DNA of 24,893 nucleotides from SG8-41 sp036555035 (GCA_036555035.1 DATBMB010000083.1:1-24893); one strand, 5' to 3'. Positions 1 through 7,873 are shown, counted from the first letter of the stretch. The notes: a model not told the origin generated them from the letters alone. Program-made: numbers and translations.

Positions 1-2540
1 CGGCCGGGCACCACGACGACCTTCTTGATCGCCTGGCCGCTGACGTGCTTCTGCACCGCGGGGTCGGCGAGCACGATGGTCTCGATCGCCTTCGAGTCGG
101 CACCGCGCGGCACGCGCACGTCCCCGCGCTTCTTGCCGTTCACCTGCACCACAAGCTCGATCTCGTCCTCGATCAGGGCGGCGGGATCGTGCTCGGGCCA
201 GGGCGCGGCGCGGACGTCCTCGCCGAACTTGAGCTCCCGCCCCAGGTGGTGCGCAATGTGCGGCGCGATCGGAGCGAGCAGCCGCAGAAGGATCGAAAGC
301 CCTTCCTTTGCGATTTCATCGCTTACCCCGAGCAACCGGTCCAGGGCGTTCAGTATCTTCATGGCGGCGGAAGCCACGGTGTTGAACTGGTGCTTGCCGA
401 TATCGTAGTTCGCCTGCTTGAGCACGGAGTGAATCTCGAAACGGGCAGCCTTGCTCGGCTGGGCGGCGATTGCAGGACCCCCGCCGCGCTCGAACCTCAC
501 CGCATAGGTCCACAGCCGCCGCAGGAAGCGCGCCGCGCCTTCCACGCCGGCGTCGCTCCAGACCAGGGTGTCCTCGGGCGGCGAGGTGAACATCATGAAG
601 AAGCGCGCGATGTCCGCGCCGTAGTGGTCGATCAGCTCCTGCGGATCGACGCCGTTGTTCTTCGATTTCGACATGGTGCCGATGCCGCCGAACTCCACCG
701 GCGCGCCGTCGGCCTTGACGAGGGCGCTGCGGTTTCCGGCGTCGTCGAGCTTCACGTCGACCTCGGCGGGATTGAAGTAGGTGGTGCGCCCGCCGTCGGC
801 CCTGCGGAAGTAGATCTCGTTCAGCACCATACCCTGCGTGAGCAGGTTGGCGAACGGCTCATCGATGTCCACCAGCTCGAGGTCGCGCATCACCTTCGTC
901 CAGAAGCGCGAGTAAAGGAGATGCAGGATGGCGTGCTCGATGCCCCCGATGTACTGGTCCACCGGCAGCCAGTAGGCAACGCGCTCGTCCACCATGCTGC
1001 GGGCGCTGTCGGGGCAGGCGAAGCGCAGGTAGTACCAGGACGAGTCCACGAACGTGTCCATCGTGTCGGTCTCGCGCCGCGCCGGCTTGCCGCACTTCGG
1101 GCAGGTGGTGTTGACGAAGTCGGTCCGCTTCGCCAGGGGATTGCCGGTGCCGTCCGGCACGCAGTCCTCGGGCAGCACGACCGGCAGGTCGTGGTCCGGC
1201 ACGGGCACGTCGCCGCAGCCGTCGCAGTGGATGATCGGGATCGGGCATCCCCAGTAGCGCTGGCGCGAGATGCCCCAGTCGCGCAGCCGCCACAGCACCT
1301 GCTTCTCGCCGAGCCCCTTCGCCTTCAGGTCGGCCGCGATCGCATCGACCGCCTGCTGGTAGTCGAGGCCGTTGTACTTTCCCGAGTTGACGCACACCCC
1401 GTATTCCACGTACGCCTGCTTCAGTGGCAGCTCCAGGTCCTTGTCGCGCGGCTTGATCACCGACCGGATCGGAATGCCGTACTGGGTCGCGAACTCGAAG
1501 TCGCGCTGATCGTGCCCCGGCACGCCCATCACCGCGCCCTCTCCGTAGGCCATCAGCACGTAGTTGCCGACCCAGACCGGCACCGGCTGCCCGGTGAGGG
1601 GGTGGGTGATGGAAAGCCCGGTCGGCATGCCCTTCTTCTCGATCGTCGCGAGGTCGGCCTCCATCACGCTGCCGCGCTTGCATTCCTCGATGAAGGCGGC
1701 GAGCTTCGAGTTGTCGCGCGCGGCGCGCGCGGCAAGCGGATGCTCCGCCGCCAGCGCCGCGAAGGTGACGCCCATGATCGTGTCGGCGCGCGTGGTGAAC
1801 ACCCAGAGCTTCTCTTTCTTCCCGTCCAGCTCGTACGGAAACGCAAACCGCACGCCGTAGCTCTTGCCGATCCAGTTGGCCTGCATGGTCTTGACGCGCT
1901 CGGGCCAGCCGGAAAGCGACTCGAGCGCCGCGAGCAGCGCCTCGGCATAGCGCGTGATCGCCATGTAATACATCGGGATCTCGCGCTTCTCCACGACGGC
2001 GCCGGTGCGCCAGCCGCGCCCATCGATCACCTGCTCGTTGGCGAGCACGGTCTTGTCCACCGGGTCCCAGTTCACGATGCCGGTCTTCTTGTAGACGAGG
2101 CCCTTCTCGAGCATCCTCAGGAACAGCCACTGGTTCCAGCGGTAGTAATCCGGCTGGCAGGTGGCGAGCTCGCGCGACCAGTCGATGGCGAAGCCGAGCG
2201 ACTGCAGCTGCCGCTTCATGTAGGCGATGTTCTCGTGGGTCCATTTCGCCGGCGGCACGCCGTTCGCCATCGCCGCGTTCTCCGCGGGGAGCCCGAACGC
2301 GTCCCAGCCCATCGGCTGCAGGACGTTGCGGCCCTTCATCCGGTGGTAGCGGGTGAGGACGTCGCCGATGGTGTAATTGCGCACGTGCCCCATGTGGAGC
2401 TTCCCGGAGGGATAGGGGAACATCGACAGGCAGTAGTACTTGGGTTGTCCGGGCGTCTCGCGGGCCCGGAAGGCGCCGGCTGCGTCCCAGTACTGCTGGG
2501 CTTCGCGTTCGATGTCGCGCGGAACGTATTTCTGCTGCAT
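1..2540 (-). CDS. leuS: Leucine-tRNA ligase (LeuRS), C-terminus cut by window edge
   Basis: Cytoplasmic class I aminoacyl-tRNA synthetase that charges tRNA-Leu. The reading frame opens at ATG 2540 (MQQKYVPRDIEREAQQYW) and stays open to base 1, giving 846 complete codons. The last visible residues (VVVVPGR) match the family's extreme C-terminus, so only about ten residues should be missing. The HIGH signature reads HMGH at residues 49-52, after FPYPSGKL. The CP1 editing insertion carries a VFTTRADT motif near residue 245 and GHDQRDFEFA near 343. A CPKCG zinc-ribbon-like motif lies near residue 478. The KMSKS loop reads TMSKSKNNGVDPQ from residue 622, so its first lysine is threonine while the second, catalytically important lysine (K625) is kept. 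The gene is divergent from the FecR/SPOR gene. No clear Shine-Dalgarno sequence precedes the start. Identification is certain. Confidence 0.98.
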   Translation of the reverse strand, partial: MQQKYVPRDIEREAQQYWDAAGAFRARETPGQPKYYCLSMFPYPSGKLHMGHVRNYTIGDVLTRYHRMKGRNVLQPMGWDAFGLPAENAAMANGVPPAKWTHENIAYMKRQLQSLGFAIDWSRELATCQPDYYRWNQWLFLRMLEKGLVYKKTGIVNWDPVDKTVLANEQVIDGRGWRTGAVVEKREIPMYYMAITRYAEALLAALESLSGWPERVKTMQANWIGKSYGVRFAFPYELDGKKEKLWVFTTRADTIMGVTFAALAAEHPLAARAARDNSKLAAFIEECKRGSVMEADLATIEKKGMPTGLSITHPLTGQPVPVWVGNYVLMAYGEGAVMGVPGHDQRDFEFATQYGIPIRSVIKPRDKDLELPLKQAYVEYGVCVNSGKYNGLDYQQAVDAIAADLKAKGLGEKQVLWRLRDWGISRQRYWGCPIPIIHCDGCGDVPVPDHDLPVVLPEDCVPDGTGNPLAKRTDFVNTTCPKCGKPARRETDTMDTFVDSSWYYLRFACPDSARSMVDERVAYWLPVDQYIGGIEHAILHLLYSRFWTKVMRDLELVDIDEPFANLLTQGMVLNEIYFRRADGGRTTYFNPAEVDVKLDDAGNRSALVKADGAPVEFGGIGTMSKSKNNGVDPQELIDHYGADIARFFMMFTSPPEDTLVWSDAGVEGAARFLRRLWTYAVRFERGGGPAIAAQPSKAARFEIHSVLKQANYDIGKHQFNTVASAAMKILNALDRLLGVSDEIAKEGLSILLRLLAPIAPHIAHHLGRELKFGEDVRAAPWPEHDPAALIEDEIELVVQVNGKKRGDVRVPRGADSKAIETIVLADPAVQKHVSGQAIKKVVVVPG

Positions 2541-2563
2541 GGACACGCGTGATGAAATTCACG

Positions 2564-2569
2564 ATTATA
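2564..2569 (-). promoter_or_regulatory. Candidate -10 box of leuS promoter
   Basis: On the minus strand a perfect TATAAT followed by CG lies 23 nt before the leuS ATG, placing a start of transcription near 2557. A small dyad, CGTGA-N6-TCACG (2548-2563), straddles that point. I see no convincing -35 element at 16-18 nt, so this is a motif-based inference. Confidence 0.45.
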
Positions 2570-2631
2570 GCGGCATCCGCCGCGAAGCCCCGGCCGTAAC
2601 AGGCGGTATCGCGTTGGAAAGGGGAGTCGTC

Positions 2632-3510
2632 ATGAAGCCTGGATTCGGCGCTTTGTGCGTGCTGGCGCTGCTCGGAGCACCCGCGGCAGCGCAGACGCTG
2701 ACCGTGGAAGGCGTGGTAAGCCCGGCGTGGGTGGAGCGCGGCGGAGCGCGCCTGCCGCTCGCCGTCGGCATGCAGTTGAACGACCGCGACCGCGTCGTTA
2801 CCGGCTCCGGCTCGCGCGCGCTGCTGCGGCTCGCCGAGGGCAGCGCGGTCAAGCTGGGCGAGAACGCGTCGCTCGTGGTGCAAGGCATCGCCGACAGAAG
2901 CGAAGCCGGCGCGGCGCGGCTCGTCACGGCATCGCTCGACGTCGTGCGCGGCGCGTTCCGTTTCACGACGGGGATCTTCGGACGGCCGGCGGCCCGGCGG
3001 GACGTGAGGGTGCGGATCAGCACCGTCACCGCCGGCATCCGCGGCACCGACCTCTGGGGCAAGTCGGACGAGCGCCGCGACCTCGTCTGCCTGATCGAGG
3101 GCACGATCTCGGTCGCCCACGCGCAGACGGGCGAGTTCACGATGGCCGATCCGCTTTCATTCTTCGTCGCGCCGCGCAACGCCCAGCCGCTGCCGGTTGC
3201 GCCCGTGGATCCGAACCAGTTGCAGGAGTGGGCCGCGGAGACCGAGATCCAGGCGGGAGCCGGCGGCGCGCGCCGCGGCGGCCGCTATTTCGTGACCGCC
3301 GGCGTGTCCGCCGAGCAGAGATCTGCGCTGGCCGTGTACAACACGCTGCGGGCGGCGGGCTATCCCGCGGTGGTGCGGCCCGCCAGGAAAGACGACGGCA
3401 GCTTCGATTACCCCGTGCGCATCCTGAACTTCGCGACGCAGCAGGACGCGGCGGCGACCGCGACGAAGCTGCGGGCACTCGGCATGCCCGAGGCGGCCGC
3501 CGGTCGTTAG
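2632..3510 (+). CDS. Secreted FecR-domain protein with C-terminal SPOR-like domain
   Basis: Predicted exported protein of 292 residues. The start at ATG 2632 is chosen because it gives a clean signal peptide (MKPGFGALCVLALLGAPAAA, cleavage near residue 20) and follows a purine-rich ribosome site (GGAAAGGGGAG, 2616-2626). The open frame runs further upstream but without a signal peptide. Residues about 25-185 resemble the FecR domain: an early VEGVVSPAWVERGG strand, RVVTGSGSRALLRLAEGS, then ISTVTAGIRGTD. Residues about 217-285 resemble a SPOR (sporulation-related, peptidoglycan-binding) repeat, with YFVTAGV, LRAAGYPAVV and YPVRILNF. No ECF sigma factor or TonB receptor is adjacent, so it is unlikely to be a classical FecR anti-sigma protein. 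A structural or wall-binding envelope role is more likely. Family assignment is by pattern recognition, and the exact function is unknown. Confidence 0.8.
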   Translation: MKPGFGALCVLALLGAPAAAQTLTVEGVVSPAWVERGGARLPLAVGMQLNDRDRVVTGSGSRALLRLAEGSAVKLGENASLVVQGIADRSEAGAARLVTASLDVVRGAFRFTTGIFGRPAARRDVRVRISTVTAGIRGTDLWGKSDERRDLVCLIEGTISVAHAQTGEFTMADPLSFFVAPRNAQPLPVAPVDPNQLQEWAAETEIQAGAGGARRGGRYFVTAGVSAEQRSALAVYNTLRAAGYPAVVRPARKDDGSFDYPVRILNFATQQDAAATATKLRALGMPEAAAGR

Positions 3511-3514
3511 CGAA

Positions 3515-3520
3515 TATAAT
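3515..3520 (+). promoter_or_regulatory. Candidate -10 box of uvrD promoter
   Basis: A perfect TATAAT followed by CGGGG sits 4 nt after the upstream stop codon and 23 nt before the uvrD ATG. Predicted transcription would begin near 3527, leaving a leader of about 17 nt with no Shine-Dalgarno sequence. No good -35 match is visible at standard spacing. Confidence 0.45.
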
Positions 3521-3542
3521 CGGGGCAGAACTTCGCCCCGAT
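3519..3542 (+). repeat. Inverted repeat between uvrD -10 box and start codon
   Basis: Perfect 8-bp arms ATCGGGGC (3519-3526) and GCCCCGAT (3535-3542) are separated by 8 nt, and the ATG follows one base later. It overlaps the end of the putative -10 box. It could be a DNA operator over the transcription start. If a longer transcript arrives from upstream, it could be an RNA hairpin just before the start codon. Confidence 0.6.
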
Positions 3543-3543
3543 C

Positions 3544-5727
3544 ATGTTCCCCGAGTTTCTTTCCGGCCTCAATGAACGGCAGCTCGAAGCGGTCACGCTG
3601 CCCCATCAGTCGGCGCTGATCCTCGCCGGCGCCGGCAGCGGCAAGACGCGCGTGCTGACCACGCGCGTCGCGTGGCTGATCGAGAGCGGGCAGGTCGCCC
3701 CGAGTGGGCTGATTGCAGTCACTTTCACCAACAAGGCGGCGAAGGAGATGCTGACGCGCATCTCGGCGATGCTGCCGGTCAACACCCGCGGCATGTGGGT
3801 CGGCACCTTCCACGGCCTGTGCAACCGGCTGCTGCGCGCGCACCACCGCGAAGCGGGGCTGCCGCAGCTCTTCCAGATCCTCGACACCCAGGACCAGCTC
3901 TCGGTCATCAAGCGGCTGCTCAAGTCTCTCAATGTCGACGAGGACCGCTTCCCGCCCCGGCAGCTCCAGTGGTTTATCGCCGCGAACAAGGAAGAAGGAC
4001 GGCGCGCACCGCAGGTCGAGGCGCACGACGAGATCGACCGGCGCAAGCAGGAGCTCTATGCCGCCTACGACGAGCAGTGCAACCGGGAGGGGGTCGTCGA
4101 CTTCGCGGAGCTGCTGCTGCGCTGCTACGAGTTGCTGGCCGGCAATCCGGTCCTGCGCGAGCATTACCGGGCGCGCTTCCGCCACATCCTGGTAGACGAG
4201 TTCCAGGACACCAACCGGCTGCAGTACCGCTGGCTCAAGCTGTTGGCTTCCGGAGGCGCCAACGCGATCTTTGCTGTTGGCGACGACGACCAGAGCATCT
4301 ATGCGTTCAGGGGCGCATCGGCGGCGAACATGCAGGACCTGCAGAAGGACTTCGCGATCGAGCGCGTGATCAAGCTCGAGCAGAACTACCGCTCGCACGG
4401 CCACATCCTCGACGCCGCCAACGCGCTCATCGGCCACAACCGCCGCCGGCTGGGCAAGAACCTCTGGACCGCCGAGGCGAAGGGCGAGCCGCTGCGGGTC
4501 TACGAGGCGGCGACCGACCTCGAGGAGGCGGCGTCCATCGTGGACGAGGCGCGGTCGCTGCATGCCGAGGGCGTGGCCCTCGCGCACATCGCGGTGCTCT
4601 ATCGCTCCAATGCGCAGTCGCGGGTGCTTGAGCACGCGCTGTTCACCGCCGGGATGCCGTACCGGGTCTACGGGGGCCTGCGCTTCTTCGAGCGCCAGGA
4701 GGTGAAGCACGCGCTCGCCTACCTGCGGCTGGTGGCGAATCCCGACGACGACGGGGCAATTGCACGCGTGATCAACTTCCCCGCCCGCGGCATCGGCAAC
4801 CGCAGCCTCGAGCAGCTGGAGGACGCTGCGAAGGCCGGCGGCACCAGCCTGTGGGCGGCCGCAAAGTCCAAGGCGGAGGCCGGAGGACGAAAGGCGGAAT
4901 CCGGCAAGGGCATCCCGGCATTCATCGAGCTCATCGAAAGAATGCGCGATGCGACGAAGGACCTGCCCTTGCCGGAGGCGATCGCGCACGTGATCGAGGC
5001 GAGCGGGCTCGCGGCGCACTACCGGGGCGAGAAGGAGGGCGCCGACCGCCTGGAGAACCTCTCGGAGCTCGTCAATGCCGCCGCAACCTTCGTTGCCGAG
5101 CGCAACGTGCAGCCGGCGGGCGAGGCCGCGGGCATGGATGAGCCCGACGAGCTGACCGCGTTCCTCGCCCATGCCGCGCTGGAGGCGGGGGAGCACCAGG
5201 CGGACGCCGGCGCCGACGCGCTGCAGCTGATGACCGTGCATTCCGCGAAGGGGCTGGAGTTTCACAGCGTGTTCGTGAGCGGTCTGGAGGAGGGGCTCTT
5301 CCCGCACGAGAACAGCCTCACCGAGGCCGACGGGATCGAGGAGGAGCGGCGCCTGATGTATGTCGCGCTGACGCGCGCGCGCCGCAGGCTCTACCTGTCG
5401 TTCGCGCAGAGCCGGCTGCTGCACGGCCAGACCCGCTACGGCATTGCCTCACGCTTCTTCCAGGAGATTCCCGAGGCGCTGATGCGCCGCGTCAACCCGC
5501 GATACGGAATACGAGATGCGAAATCCGCCGGTCCGCATCCCGCGTCCCGCGTCCCGCATCCCGAATCGCCGTGGCGCGTGGGGCAGAGCGTGGTGCATCC
5601 CACGTTCGGCGCCGGCGTCATCGTCAGCGCCGAGGGGCGCGGCCCCGAGGCCCGCGTTCAGGTCAATTTCAGGACGGGCGGGCTGAAGTGGCTGATGCTG
5701 GAGTACGCCAGGCTGATCGCGGCTTAG
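3544..5727 (+). CDS. uvrD: ATP-dependent DNA helicase II
   Basis: SF1A 3'-5' DNA helicase of nucleotide excision and mismatch repair, acting on DNA in the cytoplasm; 727 residues, close to the E. coli length. Seen in order: Q-motif region LNERQLEAV at residues 9-17, Walker A GAGSGKT at 29-35, motif Ia VTFTNKAAKEM, Walker B DEFQD at 218-222, motif III GDDDQSIYAFRGA near 246, VHSAKGLEF near 565, and VALTRAR near 607. The C-terminus has the Tudor-like UvrD domain (VGQSVVHPTFGAGVI to KWLMLEYARL). This tail and the overall length favour UvrD over Rep or PcrA. Two linkers are built from short-period heptamer repeats (4870-4904 and 5501-5567). The stop codon overlaps the stop of the convergent gene at 5724. 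No ribosome site is evident. Confidence 0.97.
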   Translation: MFPEFLSGLNERQLEAVTLPHQSALILAGAGSGKTRVLTTRVAWLIESGQVAPSGLIAVTFTNKAAKEMLTRISAMLPVNTRGMWVGTFHGLCNRLLRAHHREAGLPQLFQILDTQDQLSVIKRLLKSLNVDEDRFPPRQLQWFIAANKEEGRRAPQVEAHDEIDRRKQELYAAYDEQCNREGVVDFAELLLRCYELLAGNPVLREHYRARFRHILVDEFQDTNRLQYRWLKLLASGGANAIFAVGDDDQSIYAFRGASAANMQDLQKDFAIERVIKLEQNYRSHGHILDAANALIGHNRRRLGKNLWTAEAKGEPLRVYEAATDLEEAASIVDEARSLHAEGVALAHIAVLYRSNAQSRVLEHALFTAGMPYRVYGGLRFFERQEVKHALAYLRLVANPDDDGAIARVINFPARGIGNRSLEQLEDAAKAGGTSLWAAAKSKAEAGGRKAESGKGIPAFIELIERMRDATKDLPLPEAIAHVIEASGLAAHYRGEKEGADRLENLSELVNAAATFVAERNVQPAGEAAGMDEPDELTAFLAHAALEAGEHQADAGADALQLMTVHSAKGLEFHSVFVSGLEEGLFPHENSLTEADGIEEERRLMYVALTRARRRLYLSFAQSRLLHGQTRYGIASRFFQEIPEALMRRVNPRYGIRDAKSAGPHPASRVPHPESPWRVGQSVVHPTFGAGVIVSAEGRGPEARVQVNFRTGGLKWLMLEYARLIAA
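4870..4904 (+). repeat. Five heptamer units inside uvrD
   Basis: The stretch reads as five 7-base units: AAGGCGG, AGGCCGG, AGGACGA, AAGGCGG, AATCCGG (pattern RRNNCGR). The first 14 bases recur 21 nt later with 12 of 14 identical. It encodes the low-complexity KAEAGGRKAESGK linker at about residues 443-454. The linker is the same length as the corresponding E. coli segment as I recall it. Confidence 0.6.
5501..5567 (+). repeat. Opposed heptamer arrays inside uvrD
   Basis: Three to four heptamers in one orientation (GATACGG, AATACGA, GATGCGA, AATCCGC) are followed after 4 nt by five in the other (CCGCATC, CCGCGTC, CCGCGTC, CCGCATC, CCGAATC). Read on the opposite strand, the second set is GAYNCGG, the same family as the first. 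The arrays can fold back on each other (GATGCG with CGCATC). They encode the linker (about residues 653-675, with PHPASRVPHPES) before the C-terminal Tudor-like domain. Confidence 0.7.
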
Positions 5728-6482
5728 GCATTCGCCGCGAAGATGTCCCGGTAGCTCGCGTAGACCGAGCCGATCAGCACCGGGATCGAGGCCACGAGGA
5801 GCGCGACCGCCAGCATTCCGCCGACGGGGCCCAGCGCCGCCGGCAGTGAAAGCACGATCCAGGCCATCACGACCGCCGCGCCGTAGACCAGGAACGGCAC
5901 CGTGTTGCTCACGCAGGCGGTGAACGACAGCTTCATCGCCGCCACGGGCGCCAGCCCGTTGAATACCACCAGCATCGGCGCGAACCAGATCATCATGAGA
6001 ACGGGCATGTAGGCCGCGGCGCCGATCGCAAGAGCGAGCATCATGCTGCGCGCCGCCGCCCGCAGCGTCTCGATGTCCGTTTCCGGCTTCGTCAGCACCG
6101 CGGGCAGCATCGAGCCCCCGGCCACGACGAGCACGATGCCCACCACGATGACGGTGCCGACGAGATAGACGCCGCCCACGGTCACGAGCGGCGCGGCGTG
6201 CTGCCGGAACCCGGCGAAGAGGTGCGCGATCTCCAGCGGCTCGCCGCGCTCGAGCGCGCGGCACCCGACCATCAGTCCCGCGAACAGCGCCGGCGACAGC
6301 AGGCTGAAGAGCAGCGGGCCCAGCACCGGGAGGATGAGTGACGCCGCCCACAGCACCGCGAGCGCGACGGTCAACGCGAGCCACATGACGGGATTGCGCC
6401 GGAACAGCTCGTATCCCACGGCAAGCCACCGCCAGCCGCTGCCGGCCGCGACGACTCGTGCTTCCATGCCTGGCCCCGTCAT
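5724..6482 (-). CDS. BPSS1780-family integral membrane protein
   Basis: Inner-membrane protein of 252 residues with no known biochemical role. The start at ATG 6482 is preferred because its ATGA overlaps the thrB stop by 4 nt, implying translational coupling. An internal ATG at 6467 is the alternative. Hydrophobic spans are visible at about residues 33-55, 58-73, 98-123, 147-178, 194-214 and 218-242. An N-terminal GWRWLAVGYELFRRNP motif precedes the first span, as in the BPSS1780 family named from Burkholderia. It is the last gene of the DUF2782-thrB cluster, and its stop codon shares bases with the uvrD stop on the other strand. The family call is recognition by pattern, and the function is unknown. 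Confidence 0.8.
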   Translation of the reverse strand: MTGPGMEARVVAAGSGWRWLAVGYELFRRNPVMWLALTVALAVLWAASLILPVLGPLLFSLLSPALFAGLMVGCRALERGEPLEIAHLFAGFRQHAAPLVTVGGVYLVGTVIVVGIVLVVAGGSMLPAVLTKPETDIETLRAAARSMMLALAIGAAAYMPVLMMIWFAPMLVVFNGLAPVAAMKLSFTACVSNTVPFLVYGAAVVMAWIVLSLPAALGPVGGMLAVALLVASIPVLIGSVYASYRDIFAANA

Positions 6483-7438
6483 ACGGCAGCGCCGGCGAGA
6501 CGCGGCAGCCGCTCCCCGCGCGCGATGTGCCCCGCCAGTATCCTGCGGAAATGCCCCGGATCCTTGGCGTGGGTCAGCACGCCCGGTCGCGGCAGGTAGA
6601 AATCGTACAGGCGCGATGCCCAGAACCGCAGCGCGCCGGCGCGCAGCATCGCCGGCCACGCCGCCCGCTCGGCCGCCGTGAACGGGCGCACCCGGGCGTA
6701 GGCTTCCAGCAGGGCCGCCGTGCGACCGTCGTCGAGACCGCCGCCCTCGAGCACGCACCAGTCGTTGACGGTGATCGCGACATCGTAGAGAAGCATCCCG
6801 GTGCAGGCGAAATAGAAGTCGATCACGCCCGAGATGCGGCCGTTATCGAACAGCACGTTGTCCCGGAAGAGATCGGCGTGAATCGCCCCGTGCGGCAGCC
6901 CGCGCAGGCGCAGCCGGGCCTGGAACCGCACTTCCTCGCGCAGCAGCGCCGCGTCCTCCTTCCCGAGGAAGCGCGCGATCCGGGGCATCACGGAGGTCCA
7001 CCATTTCGCGCCGCGCGGGTTATCCATCCGCCCCGGGAACGAGGCGCCTGCGAGGTGAATATTGGCGAGCATCGCGCCGGCCTGCCCGCATTGCGCGGCG
7101 GTGGGGGCGGCAATGTCCTTGCCGGGAAGAAAGCTCACCAGCGCCGCGGGCTTCCCGTTCAGGCGGCCGAGCAGCCGGCCCGCGCGGCTTGCGATCGGGT
7201 TGGGGCAGGGGATGCCGTGGCCCGACAGGTGGGCCATCAGCCGCAGGTAGAACGGCAGCTGCCGGGCCGTCAACTTCTCGAACAGCGTCAGCACGAACCG
7301 GCCCTGGGTGGTCGTCACGAAGTAGTTGGTGTTCTCGATCCCGGCCGGGATGCCCTCGAGACCGGTGAGGGTTCCGACGGAATAGTTCTTGAGCCAGGCG
7401 CCGAGCTGCTCGCGGGTGACGGTGGTGAAGACCGACAT
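6479..7438 (-). CDS. thrB: Homoserine kinase, type II (aminoglycoside-phosphotransferase fold)
   Basis: Phosphorylates L-homoserine to O-phosphohomoserine in threonine synthesis, in the cytoplasm. The protein has 319 residues and starts MSVFTTVTREQLGAWLKNY. It belongs to the APH/choline-kinase fold rather than the GHMP fold of E. coli ThrB. Visible signatures are GIPAGIENTNYFV at 29-41, the catalytic loop HADLFRDN at 187-194 (D189, N194), and the metal-binding GVIDFYFA with D207. The start codon directly abuts the DUF2782 stop (no intervening base), and the stop overlaps the next gene by 4 nt, so the three genes are almost certainly one transcript. Other threonine genes are not in the window. 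Length and motifs are complete. Confidence 0.95.
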   Translation of the reverse strand: MSVFTTVTREQLGAWLKNYSVGTLTGLEGIPAGIENTNYFVTTTQGRFVLTLFEKLTARQLPFYLRLMAHLSGHGIPCPNPIASRAGRLLGRLNGKPAALVSFLPGKDIAAPTAAQCGQAGAMLANIHLAGASFPGRMDNPRGAKWWTSVMPRIARFLGKEDAALLREEVRFQARLRLRGLPHGAIHADLFRDNVLFDNGRISGVIDFYFACTGMLLYDVAITVNDWCVLEGGGLDDGRTAALLEAYARVRPFTAAERAAWPAMLRAGALRFWASRLYDFYLPRPGVLTHAKDPGHFRRILAGHIARGERLPRLAGAAV

Positions 7439-7786
7439 TCAGAACTGGAAGATCACCCACATGGGCGGCCGCAGGCCGCTGTCGTAGTTGTCGTAGCGCG
7501 TGAAGGTGCCGTCGCCCCGGTTGTCGACCAGGTAGTAGGGCCGGCCGCTCGAGGGCGTGATCTTGATCATGTAGAGCTTGCCGCCGATGCGGTACTCCTC
7601 GACGGTGTCGGTACCGCGCTTGAGGATGGTCACCTGCGGCTCGAGCGCGGGATCGAGCTCGTAGCCGGGCGGCGGAGGCGGCGGCTCCGGGATGGGCTGC
7701 AGCTCGGGCGGCTTCGCCTGCTGGGCCGCCACCGGCAGCGCCGCCGCGAGCAGCATGGCGAAGATGAGTGACCGCGTTGACATCAT
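7439..7786 (-). CDS. DUF2782 domain secreted protein
   Basis: Small exported protein of 115 residues and unknown function. The start at ATG 7786 (a tandem ATG, so 7783 is equally possible) gives a signal peptide, MMSTRSLIFAMLLAAALPVAA. An upstream ATG in the same frame would add a charged segment ahead of it. A GGGAACGG ribosome-like site lies just before. After cleavage comes a proline-rich segment (about 26-40), then the conserved DUF2782 core: EPQVTILKRGTDTVEEYRIGGKLYMIKITP and a C-terminal YYLVDNRGDGTF. It is first in the cluster with thrB and the BPSS1780-type gene, and lies divergent from polA, an arrangement familiar from betaproteobacteria. The conserved linkage to thrB says little about its job. 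Confidence 0.88.
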   Translation of the reverse strand: MMSTRSLIFAMLLAAALPVAAQQAKPPELQPIPEPPPPPPGYELDPALEPQVTILKRGTDTVEEYRIGGKLYMIKITPSSGRPYYLVDNRGDGTFTRYDNYDSGLRPPMWVIFQF

Positions 7787-7799
7787 CCGTTCCCGTTTG

Positions 7800-7841
7800 G
7801 CGCGCGTTGAACGTCGGTCTGCCGTCCGTTCCAACGCGCGC
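7800..7841. repeat. 10-bp inverted repeat upstream of polA
   Basis: Perfect arms GCGCGCGTTG (7800-7809) and CAACGCGCGC (7832-7841) flank 22 nt. After a small mismatch the pairing can continue with ACG/CGT. It lies 14 bp from the DUF2782 start in the divergent region and has no T-tract on either side, so it does not look like a terminator. Confidence 0.6.
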
Positions 7842-7842
7842 A

Positions 7843-7873
7843 GTTAAGGCGGCGCCTAGCGTCCGCTCTTAAC
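7843..7873. repeat. Second imperfect inverted repeat upstream of polA
   Basis: GTTAAG-GCGG (7843-7852) pairs with CCGC-T-CTTAAC (7863-7873): ten base pairs with one bulged T and a 10-nt loop. It ends 11 bp before the candidate polA -10 box, so it covers the -35 region and could be a binding site for a regulator. Confidence 0.5.

Noticed and set aside
45..2552. Long plus-strand open frame of 835 codons
   Set aside because: It is the antisense shadow of leuS. The translation is rich in His, Arg, Val and Leu with no family resemblance, while the minus strand encodes an unmistakable LeuRS.
859..3120. Long minus-strand open frame of 753 codons
   Set aside because: It runs out of phase through leuS and antisense to the FecR/SPOR gene, with low-complexity Arg/Ala-rich translation, as expected for high-GC shadow frames.
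3157..5424. Minus-strand open frame of 755 codons over uvrD
   Set aside because: It is antisense to uvrD, with composition typical of a GC-rich shadow frame and no motif.
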